A stretch of DNA of 64,000 nucleotides from positions 30,434 through 94,433 of the forward strand of contig JABBOY010000011.1 in the NCBI GenBank assembly GCA_012927585.1, read 5' to 3'. Positions 1 through 7,842 of this stretch are shown here, piece after piece. Each line of letters begins with the position of its first letter. Position 1 is the stretch's first letter. The notes below the pieces were generated by a model. It worked only from the letters and a program-made list of their open reading frames with translations, had not been told where the DNA came from and did no database searches. This DNA comes from Glaciimonas sp. Its GTDB lineage: Bacteria; Pseudomonadota; Gammaproteobacteria; Burkholderiales; Burkholderiaceae_D. The translations under genes and the position numbers were made by a program.

Positions 1-446
1 CGCGCCATCGACTCGGCAAAAGCTCCGGCGCCGGCCGCGCATTTCTCGTTGCCGGCAAAATCGACCACCTTGCCTTCGCTATTGGCCTTGATGCCGCGTC
101 CTTCCTCGGCGCCGACATCGACCACCGTCTGCGCTGCCGGACACATATAGACTGCGCCACGTGCGCCGGCCGACACCTCGGTAATATCGCTGTCTGCGAA
201 GCGAACCTGTTTGCGGCCGGCGCCGGTCGAAACGATGCGTGTGACCTGATCGCGGGTCAGGCCGGCTTCGGCCAGACCGTCGGCCAGCGCCTTGTCGGCG
301 GCGACGTCCATGTCCAGTTCATCCGGGAACATCATGTGCTTGCCCTTTACGCCCCATTTCAGTTGCGGCGCATCTTTGATATTGAGTTGCTCCAGAAACA
401 CCACCTTGATGGTGCGGGAACCCATGTCGATACCAGCGGTAATCAT
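1..446 (-). CDS. Benzoyl-CoA reductase ATPase subunit (BadF/BadG/BcrA/BcrD family), partial
   Basis: The gene runs off the left edge of the window; 148 codons are visible. The product belongs to the ASKHA-fold ATPase family that couples ATP hydrolysis to electron transfer into class I benzoyl-CoA reductase. Visible motifs are the N-terminal phosphate loop GIDMGSRTIK (residues 5-14), the second phosphate motif VDVGAEEGRGIK, and the cysteine of GNEKCAAGAGAF, which in this family ligates the bridging 4Fe-4S cluster. The ATG follows a strong AAGGAGG site. It lies 21 bp after bzdO, so co-transcription is likely. By gene order it would be the BzdP (A-type) subunit, but the fragment alone does not separate BzdP from BzdQ, so no symbol is given. 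Confidence 0.8.
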   Translation of the reverse strand, partial: MITAGIDMGSRTIKVVFLEQLNIKDAPQLKWGVKGKHMMFPDELDMDVAADKALADGLAEAGLTRDQVTRIVSTGAGRKQVRFADSDITEVSAGARGAVYMCPAAQTVVDVGAEEGRGIKANSEGKVVDFAGNEKCAAGAGAFAESMA

Positions 447-467
447 TGTTAATCCTCCTTAGTGTGT

Positions 468-1775
468 TCAGGCGTGGACGAAATCGCGCTTGATGTTGAG
501 CGTTTCCATGAACGAATCGACCCGGTTTTGTGTGCGGCCCATATCGAATTCGCGGTCATCTCCCATGTTTCCTTCATACGTCATAACCGGGATGCCGGCT
601 GCAGCCAGGCCGAGACGGTTTTCCATGATGCCGAGCGACAGGCCTTCACAGCCTCGGTTCAGGTGCAGCATCACGCCGTCGACGCCCCACTCCTTGACGA
701 TGGTCTTCATCATTTCGGTTTTCAGGCGCGGATCATAGAAGTGTTGCCATTGCGGCTTCGACAGGTTCCAGTCGCAATACAGCTTCATCGCCTGTTCTCG
801 GGTGGTGATTTCGATGCCTAGCTCCATCGGCGTGGTGCGCGGACCCCATGTGCCATCCGGCTTGGTTTCCCAGATGCCTTCCAGACCGAAAGTGTAGAGC
901 GAGCCGATCGAGACCGCCCCATACTCTTCGAGGTAGCGGAACACTTTCAGGAAGGCCCAAGGCGGTTGGGTATCCGACATCACGCGGGCGCGCTCGTTCG
1001 GTACTGCAGCGATGCCGCGCGCAACCCGGTCCTTGACCTCGTCGCGGCATTCTTCGTAGAAATCAGCACACCACTTGGATGACTTCGACAGCGTTGCCAG
1101 CACGTACAGCGAATACATCGTTTTTTCGTCGAGCGGCGCTGGTTTCGCCTTGTTCAGGCAGCAGATTTCGGCCCATAGCGAGGTTGATCGCATCTCGTTC
1201 TTGACTGCTTCGATGAACAGTTCATCGTTGTACTTGCGGCCAGTGATCTTTTCCATCCATTCGATCGATTCCAGCCCCTGGTTTGTCACGTACATCAGCC
1301 GCTCTTCGGTCAGATCCTTGTATGGGCCGACCGAGACGTCGATGAAGTTAACCGGCGTGTTCTCGATCTTCGACGCATGCTGGTACCACTTGGCGTGCGA
1401 GCAGCAGATCTGGGTTTGGAAATTGAAGTCAGGCTTCGGGAACGGACCGCCGAACAGGTATTTGTCAAGATAGATCGAGCCCCAGTAAGTGCGCATGTAG
1501 GCGCACAAGTCGCGTGCAAAGCCGGCCGATTCGGCCGCGTTCTGGCATTCCTGGTTGAACTTCTTGTCGAGAGCAACTGCCGCTCCGTACGGCTCACCGG
1601 TCAGCGAATAGACGTCGTTGCCGAGCCCGGCCGGAATCGCATCCAGCGCCCAGGCCGACCCGGACCAGCGGATGCCGCCGGTTTCCTTGCAGCGCGCATA
1701 GTTCAGGTAATACTGTTCACGCAACTCTTTGGCCTTCTTCCAGCACTTGAGTGGCTCGGTAGGATATTTTGCCAT
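468..1775 (-). CDS. bzdO: Benzoyl-CoA reductase, BcrB/BadE/BzdO-type subunit
   Basis: This is one of the two subunits that form the substrate-binding, iron-sulfur half of ATP-dependent benzoyl-CoA reductase, which reduces benzoyl-CoA to cyclohexa-1,5-diene-1-carboxyl-CoA in anaerobic benzoate breakdown. The 435-residue protein belongs to the HgdB/BcrB family. The stretch with [11 protein letters not shown] and [13 protein letters not shown] is typical of B-type subunits, and the cysteine pair in it is a likely cluster ligand site. The length fits BzdO of the Azoarcus-type enzyme. The ATG follows AAAGGAG. It sits between bzdN and the ATPase gene in the usual C-B-A order. The bzd rather than bcr assignment rests on length and the upstream operators and is an inference. 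Confidence 0.8.
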   Translation of the reverse strand: MAKYPTEPLKCWKKAKELREQYYLNYARCKETGGIRWSGSAWALDAIPAGLGNDVYSLTGEPYGAAVALDKKFNQECQNAAESAGFARDLCAYMRTYWGSIYLDKYLFGGPFPKPDFNFQTQICCSHAKWYQHASKIENTPVNFIDVSVGPYKDLTEERLMYVTNQGLESIEWMEKITGRKYNDELFIEAVKNEMRSTSLWAEICCLNKAKPAPLDEKTMYSLYVLATLSKSSKWCADFYEECRDEVKDRVARGIAAVPNERARVMSDTQPPWAFLKVFRYLEEYGAVSIGSLYTFGLEGIWETKPDGTWGPRTTPMELGIEITTREQAMKLYCDWNLSKPQWQHFYDPRLKTEMMKTIVKEWGVDGVMLHLNRGCEGLSLGIMENRLGLAAAGIPVMTYEGNMGDDREFDMGRTQNRVDSFMETLNIKRDFVHA

Positions 1776-1814
1776 TTGATCGTTACTCCTTTTAATGGGT
1801 TGCCGCGCGGTCGG

Positions 1815-2951
1815 TTAGAACAATTCTTCTTCACTCATCGTTTCGAGGAAAGCCTCGATGCGGATGCGGAATGGCCCAATCGGGTTGGTGATGTCGAACT
1901 CGAGGAACATGGTAGGAATGCCGTTTTTTTCCAAGTGTTCCTTCAGGTCCGGGTAATCGCCTTCGTGCGGATCGCAGAATTTCTGCTGCAGAAAAACCGC
2001 GGCGCGCGCGTTGTAGTCTTTCGCCAGCTTCAGCACATGATCAAAACGGGTATGCGCCGGATAATCCTTGGTCGGGCAGGCCGGGCGTTCACAATAGCGG
2101 TCGGAAATGGTCGCGATCGGATCGTCCTGGATACGCGCCTCGTTCCAGAAATTGCGGGTGCCGGAGCACTGGTCGTCGATCACGATGGTGGAACCGACCG
2201 ACTCAACCATCGCCATGAACGAGACGTCGTCGTTTTCAGAGCCGATGGTCATGAAGCGCACGCCCTCGATCCGGTTTTGCGGCTGCTTCGGCAGTTCGGC
2301 CAGCACCCGCTTCAGTTCGCGGTTGTGGTCTTCCTTGTCGATGAACTGCGCGGTAATCGATGCATACAGCGCATCGACGCCGGTTACGCGTGGGTTGGTT
2401 TCCTTGCGGTACTCGTAGAGTTCATGCAGCAGACGGCGGTTCTCATTGAGCAGTTCGGTCGAACGGCGCAGATCGTCGTCGGTGATCGGCTTGCCGATCA
2501 CGCCTTCCATGAAGGTTCGAAACTTCTTGACTTCGGCGTAGTGCAGTAGCTTGGCGAATTTTGATTGCACCTCGTTCGGCATCGGCAAGTAGTAATCCCA
2601 CTGCACGGTCGGTACATGCTCGCGCCATGAGTTGAAGGTCTGCCGATACTGGATGCATGACTGCGTCAGCGTTACGCCCTCGCAATAGCTGTAGCGTCCG
2701 AGCAAGCCCTGCGCCAGCGAGTCGCGGCAGAACGGACAGAACATGCCGAAGATATGCGGCTCGGTCACGTTTTGCGGTTCGTGCGCACCCAACACACGCA
2801 CCGGCAGCATGCCGGCAGCAATCAGGACTTCTTCTGGTGTATAGGTACACATGGTCGCGACAACTTGCCTGCCTGTTTTCTGTTTCCATGCTTTGGCATA
2901 ATCGTGGCGATCTTCATACCATGATTTGAACTGATCAAATAACCCGCTCAT
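1815..2951 (-). CDS. bzdN: Benzoyl-CoA reductase, BcrC/BadD/BzdN-type subunit
   Basis: First gene of the visible operon and the partner of the BzdO-type subunit. It is a 378-residue member of the HgdC-type dehydratase/reductase subunit family. Cysteines at FGMFCPFCRD and in the TQSCIQYR stretch are probable 4Fe-4S ligands. The N-terminal YTPEEVLIAAGMLPVR and the motif CTYTP are typical of these subunits. The ATG is preceded by AAGGACG. Downstream, 39 bp separate it from bzdO. Upstream, the AT-rich 230-bp region holds paired TGCA boxes, which suggests BzdR/BoxR-type repression relieved by benzoyl-CoA. No bzdR gene lies next to it; the neighbour is instead a plasmid-partition-like gene of an integrative element. 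Confidence 0.8.
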   Translation of the reverse strand: MSGLFDQFKSWYEDRHDYAKAWKQKTGRQVVATMCTYTPEEVLIAAGMLPVRVLGAHEPQNVTEPHIFGMFCPFCRDSLAQGLLGRYSYCEGVTLTQSCIQYRQTFNSWREHVPTVQWDYYLPMPNEVQSKFAKLLHYAEVKKFRTFMEGVIGKPITDDDLRRSTELLNENRRLLHELYEYRKETNPRVTGVDALYASITAQFIDKEDHNRELKRVLAELPKQPQNRIEGVRFMTIGSENDDVSFMAMVESVGSTIVIDDQCSGTRNFWNEARIQDDPIATISDRYCERPACPTKDYPAHTRFDHVLKLAKDYNARAAVFLQQKFCDPHEGDYPDLKEHLEKNGIPTMFLEFDITNPIGPFRIRIEAFLETMSEEELF

Positions 2952-2995
2952 AAATGCGTCCTTTTGTCGGTCTGTTAGGGCTTTTGCCCGGATTA

Positions 2996-3039
2996 TGCAA
3001 TATTATGCATCTACTTAATTTTGAATGCATTATATTGCT
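2996..3039. promoter_or_regulatory. BzdR/BoxR-like operator, promoter-proximal TGCA pairs
   Basis: TGCA occurs at 2996-2999 and 3006-3009, exactly six bases apart. A second pair starts at 3026 (TGCA) with TGCT at 3036-3039, again with six bases between. The two pairs are 30 bp apart, start to start. The region is strongly AT-rich and lies 45-88 bp before the bzdN start. Direct TGCA repeats are the recognition elements described for BzdR-type repressors of bzd operons. The assignment comes from motif and position only. Confidence 0.6.
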
Positions 3040-3094
3040 TTTAATTGAGTCTATGATGTAGAAATGTCTCTGTCAACGAAAAAATGAATTATTT

Positions 3095-3128
3095 TGCATA
3101 AATCATCTTAGACATGCATTTATATGCA
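3095..3128. promoter_or_regulatory. BzdR/BoxR-like operator, distal TGCA boxes
   Basis: A third perfect pair lies at 3115-3118 and 3125-3128 (six bases between), with a single TGCA 20 bp before it at 3095-3098. The 20-bp and 10-bp periods place all boxes on one face of the helix. The site is 144-177 bp upstream of bzdN, so a looped or multi-operator arrangement is plausible. Confidence 0.5.
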
Positions 3129-3179
3129 CTTTAAAGGGGCCGGCGCCATCGTTATACAGTAAGTGGGAAAAAGTGCTGA

Positions 3180-3437
3180 TTAATTAAATGGAAACACAGG
3201 CGCTGTGGCTGGTGGGTTGGCCAACAGATCGCGCGGCATCTCGGCCACCGTGATGCCGCGTGTAAAGGCGTCAACCTTGATGCGGGCGCGCAGCGCCGGC
3301 GTCACGTCGATGGTCAGCCTGGCGGTATAGAGATCGGTTTTTCCGATGTCCGCACCGTCACCCTGGCGCACCCATGCATCGGCATGCGGGTCGGCAGGCG
3401 GACGCGCGCCAATGGCAACCCGTTTGCTGTTCTTCAT
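3180..3437 (-). CDS. ParB/ParG-like small partition protein of an integrative element
   Basis: 85-residue protein, basic, with a C-terminal segment (YTARLTIDVTPALRARIKVDAF) that reads like a ribbon-helix-helix DNA-binding strand and helix. In Tn4371-like integrative elements a gene of this size follows repA and parA, and the same order is seen here. Its ATG overlaps the stop of the parA remnant by four bases (ATGA), which supports the identification as the last gene of a rep-par operon. The next expected genes of the element (traF-like and others) are missing, and the bzd operon lies in their place. Function in partition is inferred from context. Confidence 0.5.
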   Translation of the reverse strand: MKNSKRVAIGARPPADPHADAWVRQGDGADIGKTDLYTARLTIDVTPALRARIKVDAFTRGITVAEMPRDLLANPPATAPVFPFN

Positions 3438-3670
3438 CGCGCCATCCTCAACACTTCATCGGCTAGCGCCGCGATCTCTCGTGCAGCGATGCTGTCTGCT
3501 TCGAGTTCGCGGGCAAGTCGGCCGGCGGCCACGCTGTCGGCGAACACGATGCGTTGCCGAACCTCCGACAACAGCGAGGGTAGCGGTTGATCGGCGAGCG
3601 CAGCGCGTGCCTCGCGTCCGATCACCGTGGTGCTGACGCGCCGGTTGATGACGAAGGCCGCGCGCAGCGG
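3434..3670 (-). pseudogene. parA: parA C-terminal remnant
   Basis: About 75 codons of a ParA-type ATPase tail remain, from AAFVINRRV to the end at LADEVLRMAR. The segment with RRVSTTVIGREAR and LPSLLSEVRQRIVFADS is typical of the C-terminal third of small ParA proteins. The Walker A region and the first two thirds are absent. Directly upstream, in another frame, is the end of repA, so one deletion removed the 3' end of repA and the 5' part of parA. The remnant keeps the ATGA overlap with the partition gene downstream. Confidence 0.6.
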
Positions 3671-4494
3671 TGCCTGGACGGCACGGTGCGGAAGGTCAGT
3701 ACCTGCGGCCCGTGCTTGGGCCGCAGGACGGCGAGCGTATAGCCAGGCAACGGTTGCCGCGCCACGATGCAACGCAGGTCGTAGGCGAAGTCGGTGAAGC
3801 GCGCCATACTCCCTGACTTGCGGTGCAGGTGCGGGAAGTCGAAGCGCCAGCCTTCGCGCTGCCAACCGCCGTGCTTGCGTACCAGGCGGTATAACCACCG
3901 CTCGATACCGCCGGTCAGGCGGAAGTAGTTGGCGTCGATCGTAAGCACCAGGCTCTCTTCGAACACACCGGCATAGAACCAGTCCGGCAGGATCAGTTCG
4001 ATGCCCAGCGGTCGGCCTTGGCCGTCCGCGCGTTCCTTCCATTCGTTGATCCACGAAAAACGATGCAGGCGCCGCGCATTGGCTTGGCGAATCGATGTGG
4101 CGACGCTGGTGGACTGCAAGCGGTCCAGCGCAGCCTTGAGGCGCTGATAGTCGCGCAGCGACGTGCCGCGACCGATGAAGCGCAGGATTTCGTAGGGTGT
4201 GGCCGCCATGAGCCGCGACGAACGCATCCCCGCATCGCGTGCCTCGACGATCTGGCTGGCGGCCCAGATCAGGATGTCGGCATCCCATATCGTCGCTAGG
4301 CCATGTTCGGCCGTGTCTTCGACGCGCACGGTCACGCTGCTGGTGCGGAAGTCGATCGGCACCGTGCGCTTGCTCTTGGCCAGCGAAAAGAACGGGTAGG
4401 CCATTAGGTCTTGCGCGTCGCGTGCCGGCAGCTCGCCGGAGAAGGCATGGAACAGTTCGAGTTGCTCGCGCTGCGGGTCGTACCCGATGGCCAT
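3622..4494 (-). CDS. repA: Replication initiator RepA (RPA family), C-terminus altered by deletion
   Basis: 290-residue product matching the replication-initiator protein A family found on plasmids and Tn4371-like integrative elements. Segments that fit are HAFSGELPARDAQD with MAYPFFSLAKSKR, then ATIWDADILIWAASQIVEAR, and LTIDANYFRLTGGIERWLYRLVRKHGG, which resembles the winged-helix DNA-binding part. Family-like sequence ends near 3675; the last 15-18 residues come from reading the parA remnant out of frame. The protein may therefore be inactive. It sits between the broken HTH gene and parA, the usual order for this element type. Confidence 0.65.
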   Translation of the reverse strand: MAIGYDPQREQLELFHAFSGELPARDAQDLMAYPFFSLAKSKRTVPIDFRTSSVTVRVEDTAEHGLATIWDADILIWAASQIVEARDAGMRSSRLMAATPYEILRFIGRGTSLRDYQRLKAALDRLQSTSVATSIRQANARRLHRFSWINEWKERADGQGRPLGIELILPDWFYAGVFEESLVLTIDANYFRLTGGIERWLYRLVRKHGGWQREGWRFDFPHLHRKSGSMARFTDFAYDLRCIVARQPLPGYTLAVLRPKHGPQVLTFRTVPSRHRCARPSSSTGASAPR

Positions 4495-4516
4495 TGGTGA
4501 CGGTGTCCATCGCCGA

Positions 4517-4805
4517 TCACCGCACGCCGGGACGGCGCGCGGTGTGTTGTTCAGCGTATTCGGGGTCGGACGTCATCTCAAAGCTGCGCGCATCAGCCCA
4601 GGTTTCGAGGTCGATGACGGCGTACATCACGCGCCGGCCAAACTTGCGAAAGCGCGGCCCGCCGCCGATGACACACTGCTTTTCCAGCGTGCGCGGCGAC
4701 TTCGTTGTTGGTCAGGTAACGCGCCGGCTGCTGGGCGGCGGTGGGTGTGGCTGCGGGTACGTAGTGCGGCGGTAGCGGTTCTGGTCTCATAGCATGTGCC
4801 TCCAT
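4517..4805 (-). pseudogene. AlpA/MerR-like helix-turn-helix protein, frameshifted by small deletion
   Basis: The start (MEAHAMRPEP..RYLTNNEVAA) reads as the first helix of an excisionase-like HTH protein. The frame is then lost near 4700. In the next frame the remainder is clear: RTLEKQCVIGGGPRFRKFGRR, MYAVIDLETWADARSFE, and a stop at 4517. The residues expected between the two pieces, the turn and start of the recognition helix, are missing, so a short deletion that is not a multiple of three removed them. Such HTH genes normally stand between the DUF2285 gene and repA in Tn4371-like elements, as here. Confidence 0.65.
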
Positions 4806-4924
4806 CGGTCAAGATCGTCGACGAAGCAATCGCCGCCGGATGGAAGCAGTCTCGGGAAAGTCAGGCGTTCTGCGCAGGGACGTTTTGCGTTGCCGCGCGA
4901 ACGTCCCTGTGCGGCTTTGCCGAG

Positions 4925-5671
4925 TTAGAGTAGGCGGTGGTATCCACCGTCCATGAGCGTTTGTCCGCGCCCGATCATGCGGCGAACCTGGGCGCGCAGA
5001 TCTCCGTCGTCGTACCAGCGCTTCGTAACGACGGCGATGCCGAACAACACTTCGGCCACGCCGCGCTGCGAAGCGCCGGCCAGCGTGCCGTCAAGCGCCT
5101 GCAGGGTGCGCATGTGGAGCATTGACGCGCGACCTGGTCGGCAGGTGGTGATCGCGGCGGGTTGCACCTTTGCGGTGTCAAGCAACGCCAGCTCGGCTTC
5201 GATTGCGCGCCAGCGCTCGGAGAGCTTGCAACCGGCGCGGACGGCATAGGCGTAAGCCATGCCGTCTTCCAGCGCGGGAGATATCGCCATGCGCAGCATG
5301 CGATTGACGATCTGAGTGGTCAGCACCAGGCGCTTGCCGTCGTGCATCAGGTGTTTGCGGCTGGGGAAGCGCCAGAGATGGAACAGCAGCGCATCGGCCG
5401 TGGGATCGGCATCGGGATAGATCTGGACTACCGAGGATGGATCAGGGAACCAATCGGGGTATGCGTCGCGTGCATCGCGCGCGGGATCTTCCAGCAGGCG
5501 CAAGCCCCAGTGAAGCGCATCGTGCTGCGGTCGGCGTCGGTGGCGATGCCATGCGCGCCGGTATTCCGGGTTGCGCCGCAGGTATTCCCACGCCAGCGCG
5601 GGGCCGTCCAGGTGCAGGATATACAGGTATGCCGCACTGGGATGCCAGTGAACAGCATCTAAATCTGCCAT
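4925..5671 (-). CDS. DUF2285-type protein of integrative elements
   Basis: 248 residues from the ATG at 5671, which follows a good AGGAG site; a TTG three codons upstream is less likely. The N-terminal part (DLDAVHWHPSAAYLYILHL, WEYLRRNPEYRRAW) is the short conserved domain that precedes DUF2285, and the C-terminal half (RTLQALDGTLAGASQRGVAEVLFG, RRMIGRGQTLMDGGYHRLL) fits DUF2285 itself. The function is unknown; the family is annotated as a possible regulator on integrative elements and sits upstream of the HTH and repA genes. The frame is intact, so it may still be expressed. Confidence 0.7.
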   Translation of the reverse strand: MADLDAVHWHPSAAYLYILHLDGPALAWEYLRRNPEYRRAWHRHRRRPQHDALHWGLRLLEDPARDARDAYPDWFPDPSSVVQIYPDADPTADALLFHLWRFPSRKHLMHDGKRLVLTTQIVNRMLRMAISPALEDGMAYAYAVRAGCKLSERWRAIEAELALLDTAKVQPAAITTCRPGRASMLHMRTLQALDGTLAGASQRGVAEVLFGIAVVTKRWYDDGDLRAQVRRMIGRGQTLMDGGYHRLL

Positions 5672-5727
5672 GGCGCGCAAGCTCCTCCCGGATAGGGGGC
5701 GCCTCAGAAAACGGAAAATGAAGTACT

Positions 5728-5860
5728 TTAAGACTGTGGCAGCGGTCGCAACAGCCTGAACTTCCCTGCGCCGACCTTGGCGCTGCTACGCCACAGGTAA
5801 TCGCCAGTCAGGTTGATGCGCTCACTTGGGAACGACTTGGCACCGAATTGCATCGCGAAG
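5728..5860 (-). pseudogene. Tn3-family transposase C-terminal remnant
   Basis: The last ~40 codons of a frame ending at 5728 read SERINLTGDYLW followed by RSSAKVGAGKFRLLRPL. The stretch HINLTGDYLW plus a basic tail ending in RPLRPL is, from memory, the end of many Tn3-family transposases. No catalytic part is present and the sequence upstream does not continue the family. This is a scar of transposition in the island. Confidence 0.5.
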
Positions 5861-5969
5861 GGAGTGAGGAAACCCTGCATCGATTTCATTCGATCAGGGC
5901 GTGATGGCTCGGTTGATTGAGGCCAACGTAAAAGTGAGGGGCGAGGGCGGCCTTGCCGCGAAGCGTCCC

Positions 5970-6392
5970 TCACTCTCCGGGCAACAACTGTGGGTTCCAC
6001 ACGACCTCCCAGAGATGATGATCCGGGTCTTGAAAATAGCCGGCGTAACCACCCCAAAAGGTTTTCTGTGCTGGCTTGACGATAACCGCACCCGCACTCT
6101 TTGCCTGCTCCATAACGGCATCAACTTCGGCTGTGGATGAGACGTTATGACCGAGAGAGAGTTCGGTGGGGCTTGGATTGCCTATTGGAATTCCTGCATC
6201 GTGAGCGAGACTCTTCCGCGGCCAAATTGCGAGTTTCAAGCCGGGCTGCAAATCAAAGAAGGCAACAGCCCCATGGTCGAATTCTTTGCCAATGATGCCT
6301 TGCGTTGGCAGGCCGAGACCATTGTTGTAGAAATATACTGCCCGTTCCAAGTCGTCAACGCAGAGGGTGATAACTGTAATACGTGGTCTCAT
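5970..6392 (-). CDS. VOC (glyoxalase/bleomycin-resistance) family protein
   Basis: 140 residues, the normal length for a single VOC-fold subunit. The start ITVITLCVDDLERAVYFYNNGLG and the end GGYAGYFQDPDHHLWEVVWNP are the conserved first strand-helix and the final metal-ligand segment (the glutamate of WEVVWNP) of this superfamily. Such proteins bind a metal and act as lyases, dioxygenases or binding proteins; nothing here fixes the substrate. It stands alone in a region of gene fragments and seems intact. Confidence 0.8.
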   Translation of the reverse strand: MRPRITVITLCVDDLERAVYFYNNGLGLPTQGIIGKEFDHGAVAFFDLQPGLKLAIWPRKSLAHDAGIPIGNPSPTELSLGHNVSSTAEVDAVMEQAKSAGAVIVKPAQKTFWGGYAGYFQDPDHHLWEVVWNPQLLPGE

Positions 6393-6430
6393 GGAATAGC
6401 CCTTTCATTCAGTGGGGTGAGGGCGTTATG

Positions 6431-6483
6431 TGTCGGCGCCGATTGAATATTGACCCCTGTGCCGATTCAAAATTGACCAGGGG
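6431..6483. mobile_element. IS21-family-like terminal sequence (solo end)
   Basis: Two imperfect copies of a 21-bp unit, at 6438-6458 and 6461-6481, both begin with GCCGATT and contain ATTGACC. Paired units with the core AATTGACC close to the element tip are characteristic of IS21-family ends. No istA or istB gene is nearby, so this is a left-over end. It abuts the AraC fragment and may mark a breakpoint. Confidence 0.4.
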
Positions 6484-6496
6484 CTTACGATGACAG

Positions 6497-6768
6497 TCAC
6501 TCGAATTCGTTCCTATCAATGGCACCGTTGGACCGGCGTCGTTCGGTCGGGTTGGTGCCCTCAAACCGCTGCCATGCGCGGCGCAGCTGCTCGGCTGAAG
6601 AAAACCCCACCATCTCCGCAATCTTTTCCATGCTGTGCTGACTCGTCCCGACAATTTCCTTCACTGCGGCAGTGCGAATCTGCCGAACGTAAGTCAGTGG
6701 AGAAACCCCCGCATAGGCATGAAATAGGCGCACGAGGTGACGCGGACTCCTGCAGGCCAACGTGGCCA
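6497..6768 (-). pseudogene. AraC-family regulator, C-terminal DNA-binding fragment
   Basis: Only the two-helix-turn-helix end remains, starting at ATLACRSPRHLVRLFHAYAG and running through VGFSSAEQLRRAWQRFEG to the stop. It is closely similar to the same part of the intact GlxA-type AraC regulator at 8420-9415 (for example AGVSPL.YVRQIRTAA.KEIV.TSQHSM in both). The upstream part is replaced, out of frame, by the first third of a DHFR-like gene. It cannot make a normal regulator. Confidence 0.75.
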
Positions 6769-6966
6769 GTCGTAGGTCCTGCGCCCGAGCACCAACTCGC
6801 GATCCTTGCCGTCGAAACCTGATCCTGAGATGTCCATGCTTTCGTCCCAGTAGCTGAACATCCAACCGCCAAGGGTAAAATCGCTAGTGGGGTCCTCTTC
6901 CGATCCGCCGGGTGCTTGCATGATTCCGTCAAGCGATACAAACGTAGATACGAAGAGTTTTCTCAT
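6769..6966 (-). pseudogene. DHFR/RibD-like reductase, N-terminal fragment
   Basis: The first 66 codons match the start of small dihydrofolate-reductase-family proteins (MRKLFVSTFVSLDGIMQAPGG, then YWDESM, then ELVLGRRTYD). The family has about 200 residues. After TYD the sequence becomes the AraC fragment in a different frame, so a deletion joined the two genes. A good start site and the intact beginning suggest it was once a complete gene like the one at 7074-7712. Confidence 0.7.
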
Positions 6967-7073
6967 AGAAACACTCCTGTCGCGCGGCGGGTATTGGTCA
7001 TGCGCGCTAACGTTTCGGTTCAGCGGCGAGCAGCGCAGCGGATCGTCCGCTGCAACCGATTGAGCGGCCGCCC

Positions 7074-7712
7074 TTACTCACGCAAATAGCGCAAGTGTGT
7101 GGCGGCTGGACCCTCGAGAACCTTGTCAATGCGAAACTGCGGCACCGGCTCTCGTAGATTCTCGAAGAGGCGTCTGCCACTGCCAAACAGCACTGGCGCT
7201 AGGGCGATTTCTAGCTCGTCGATGACTCCCATGTTCAAGTACTGCTGGACCACGTCCGCTCCACCCGAGATGCGAATATCACGACCGCCCGCAGACTCTC
7301 TAGCCTGCTCAAGGGCGCTCTCCGGGCCGTCGTTGACGAAGTAGAATGTCGTCCCGCCCGGCCGGACCCAAGGTTCGCGCTTCTCGTGGGTAAGAACGTA
7401 TACTGGAGTGTGAAACGGGGCCTCCTCTGGCCATGAGACCTCGCCTTGCTCGAACATTCGCTTGCCCATGATGTTGGCACCGATGCGCTCCGTGGTGCTG
7501 CGAACCAGGTCATTTTCCAGGCCGGTCTCTCCCCCTGGCCCGAACTTGAGGTTCTCGCGCATGTACTGTTGATTGAGGAGCCAGGCCATCAGCGCACCCC
7601 ACTTGGCGCCCCAGTTCTTGTACCCGGGATTCTCCCAATTCTCAATGGTCATCCCTTCCGGCGCCATGTAGCCGTCAAGGCTAAGACCGATGTTTACGAA
7701 TATTTTGCTCAT
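7074..7712 (-). CDS. Dihydrofolate reductase family protein (RibD C-terminal domain)
   Basis: 212 residues covering one RibD-C/DHFR-like domain. The N-terminal SKIFVNIGLSLDGYMA is the first strand plus the LDG turn of the fold. IGANIMGKRMFEQGE, VYVLTHEKREPW, IRISGGADVVQQYLNMGVIDELEIALAPVLFGSGRRLF are the NADPH-binding strand, the GG loop and the helix before the last strands. The role is unknown; close relatives are found on mobile islands next to AraC regulators. It lies about 110 bp after the start of the truncated paralogue and on the same strand. Confidence 0.8.
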   Translation of the reverse strand: MSKIFVNIGLSLDGYMAPEGMTIENWENPGYKNWGAKWGALMAWLLNQQYMRENLKFGPGGETGLENDLVRSTTERIGANIMGKRMFEQGEVSWPEEAPFHTPVYVLTHEKREPWVRPGGTTFYFVNDGPESALEQARESAGGRDIRISGGADVVQQYLNMGVIDELEIALAPVLFGSGRRLFENLREPVPQFRIDKVLEGPAATHLRYLRE

Positions 7713-7842
7713 GATTTTCCTTTCATGCCGCTGAATGGTGGCCTAAATTTAGTTATTAGCCGACAAAAATGTCGGGCTAACTCCTATTGAGAAATTAAAA
7801 ATTGCATGACGCGGCAGCCCTTTGTTTATGCGGCTTTCCATG

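Noticed and set aside
1377..2549. Plus-strand open frame of 390 codons opposite bzdN and bzdO
   Set aside because: It runs across two genes with clear family matches and has no motif; its length follows from the GC-rich third positions of the real genes.
3434..4510. A 358-codon minus-strand frame through repA
   Set aside because: Only its last 75 codons (parA tail) look like protein; the rest is the shadow of repA in another frame.
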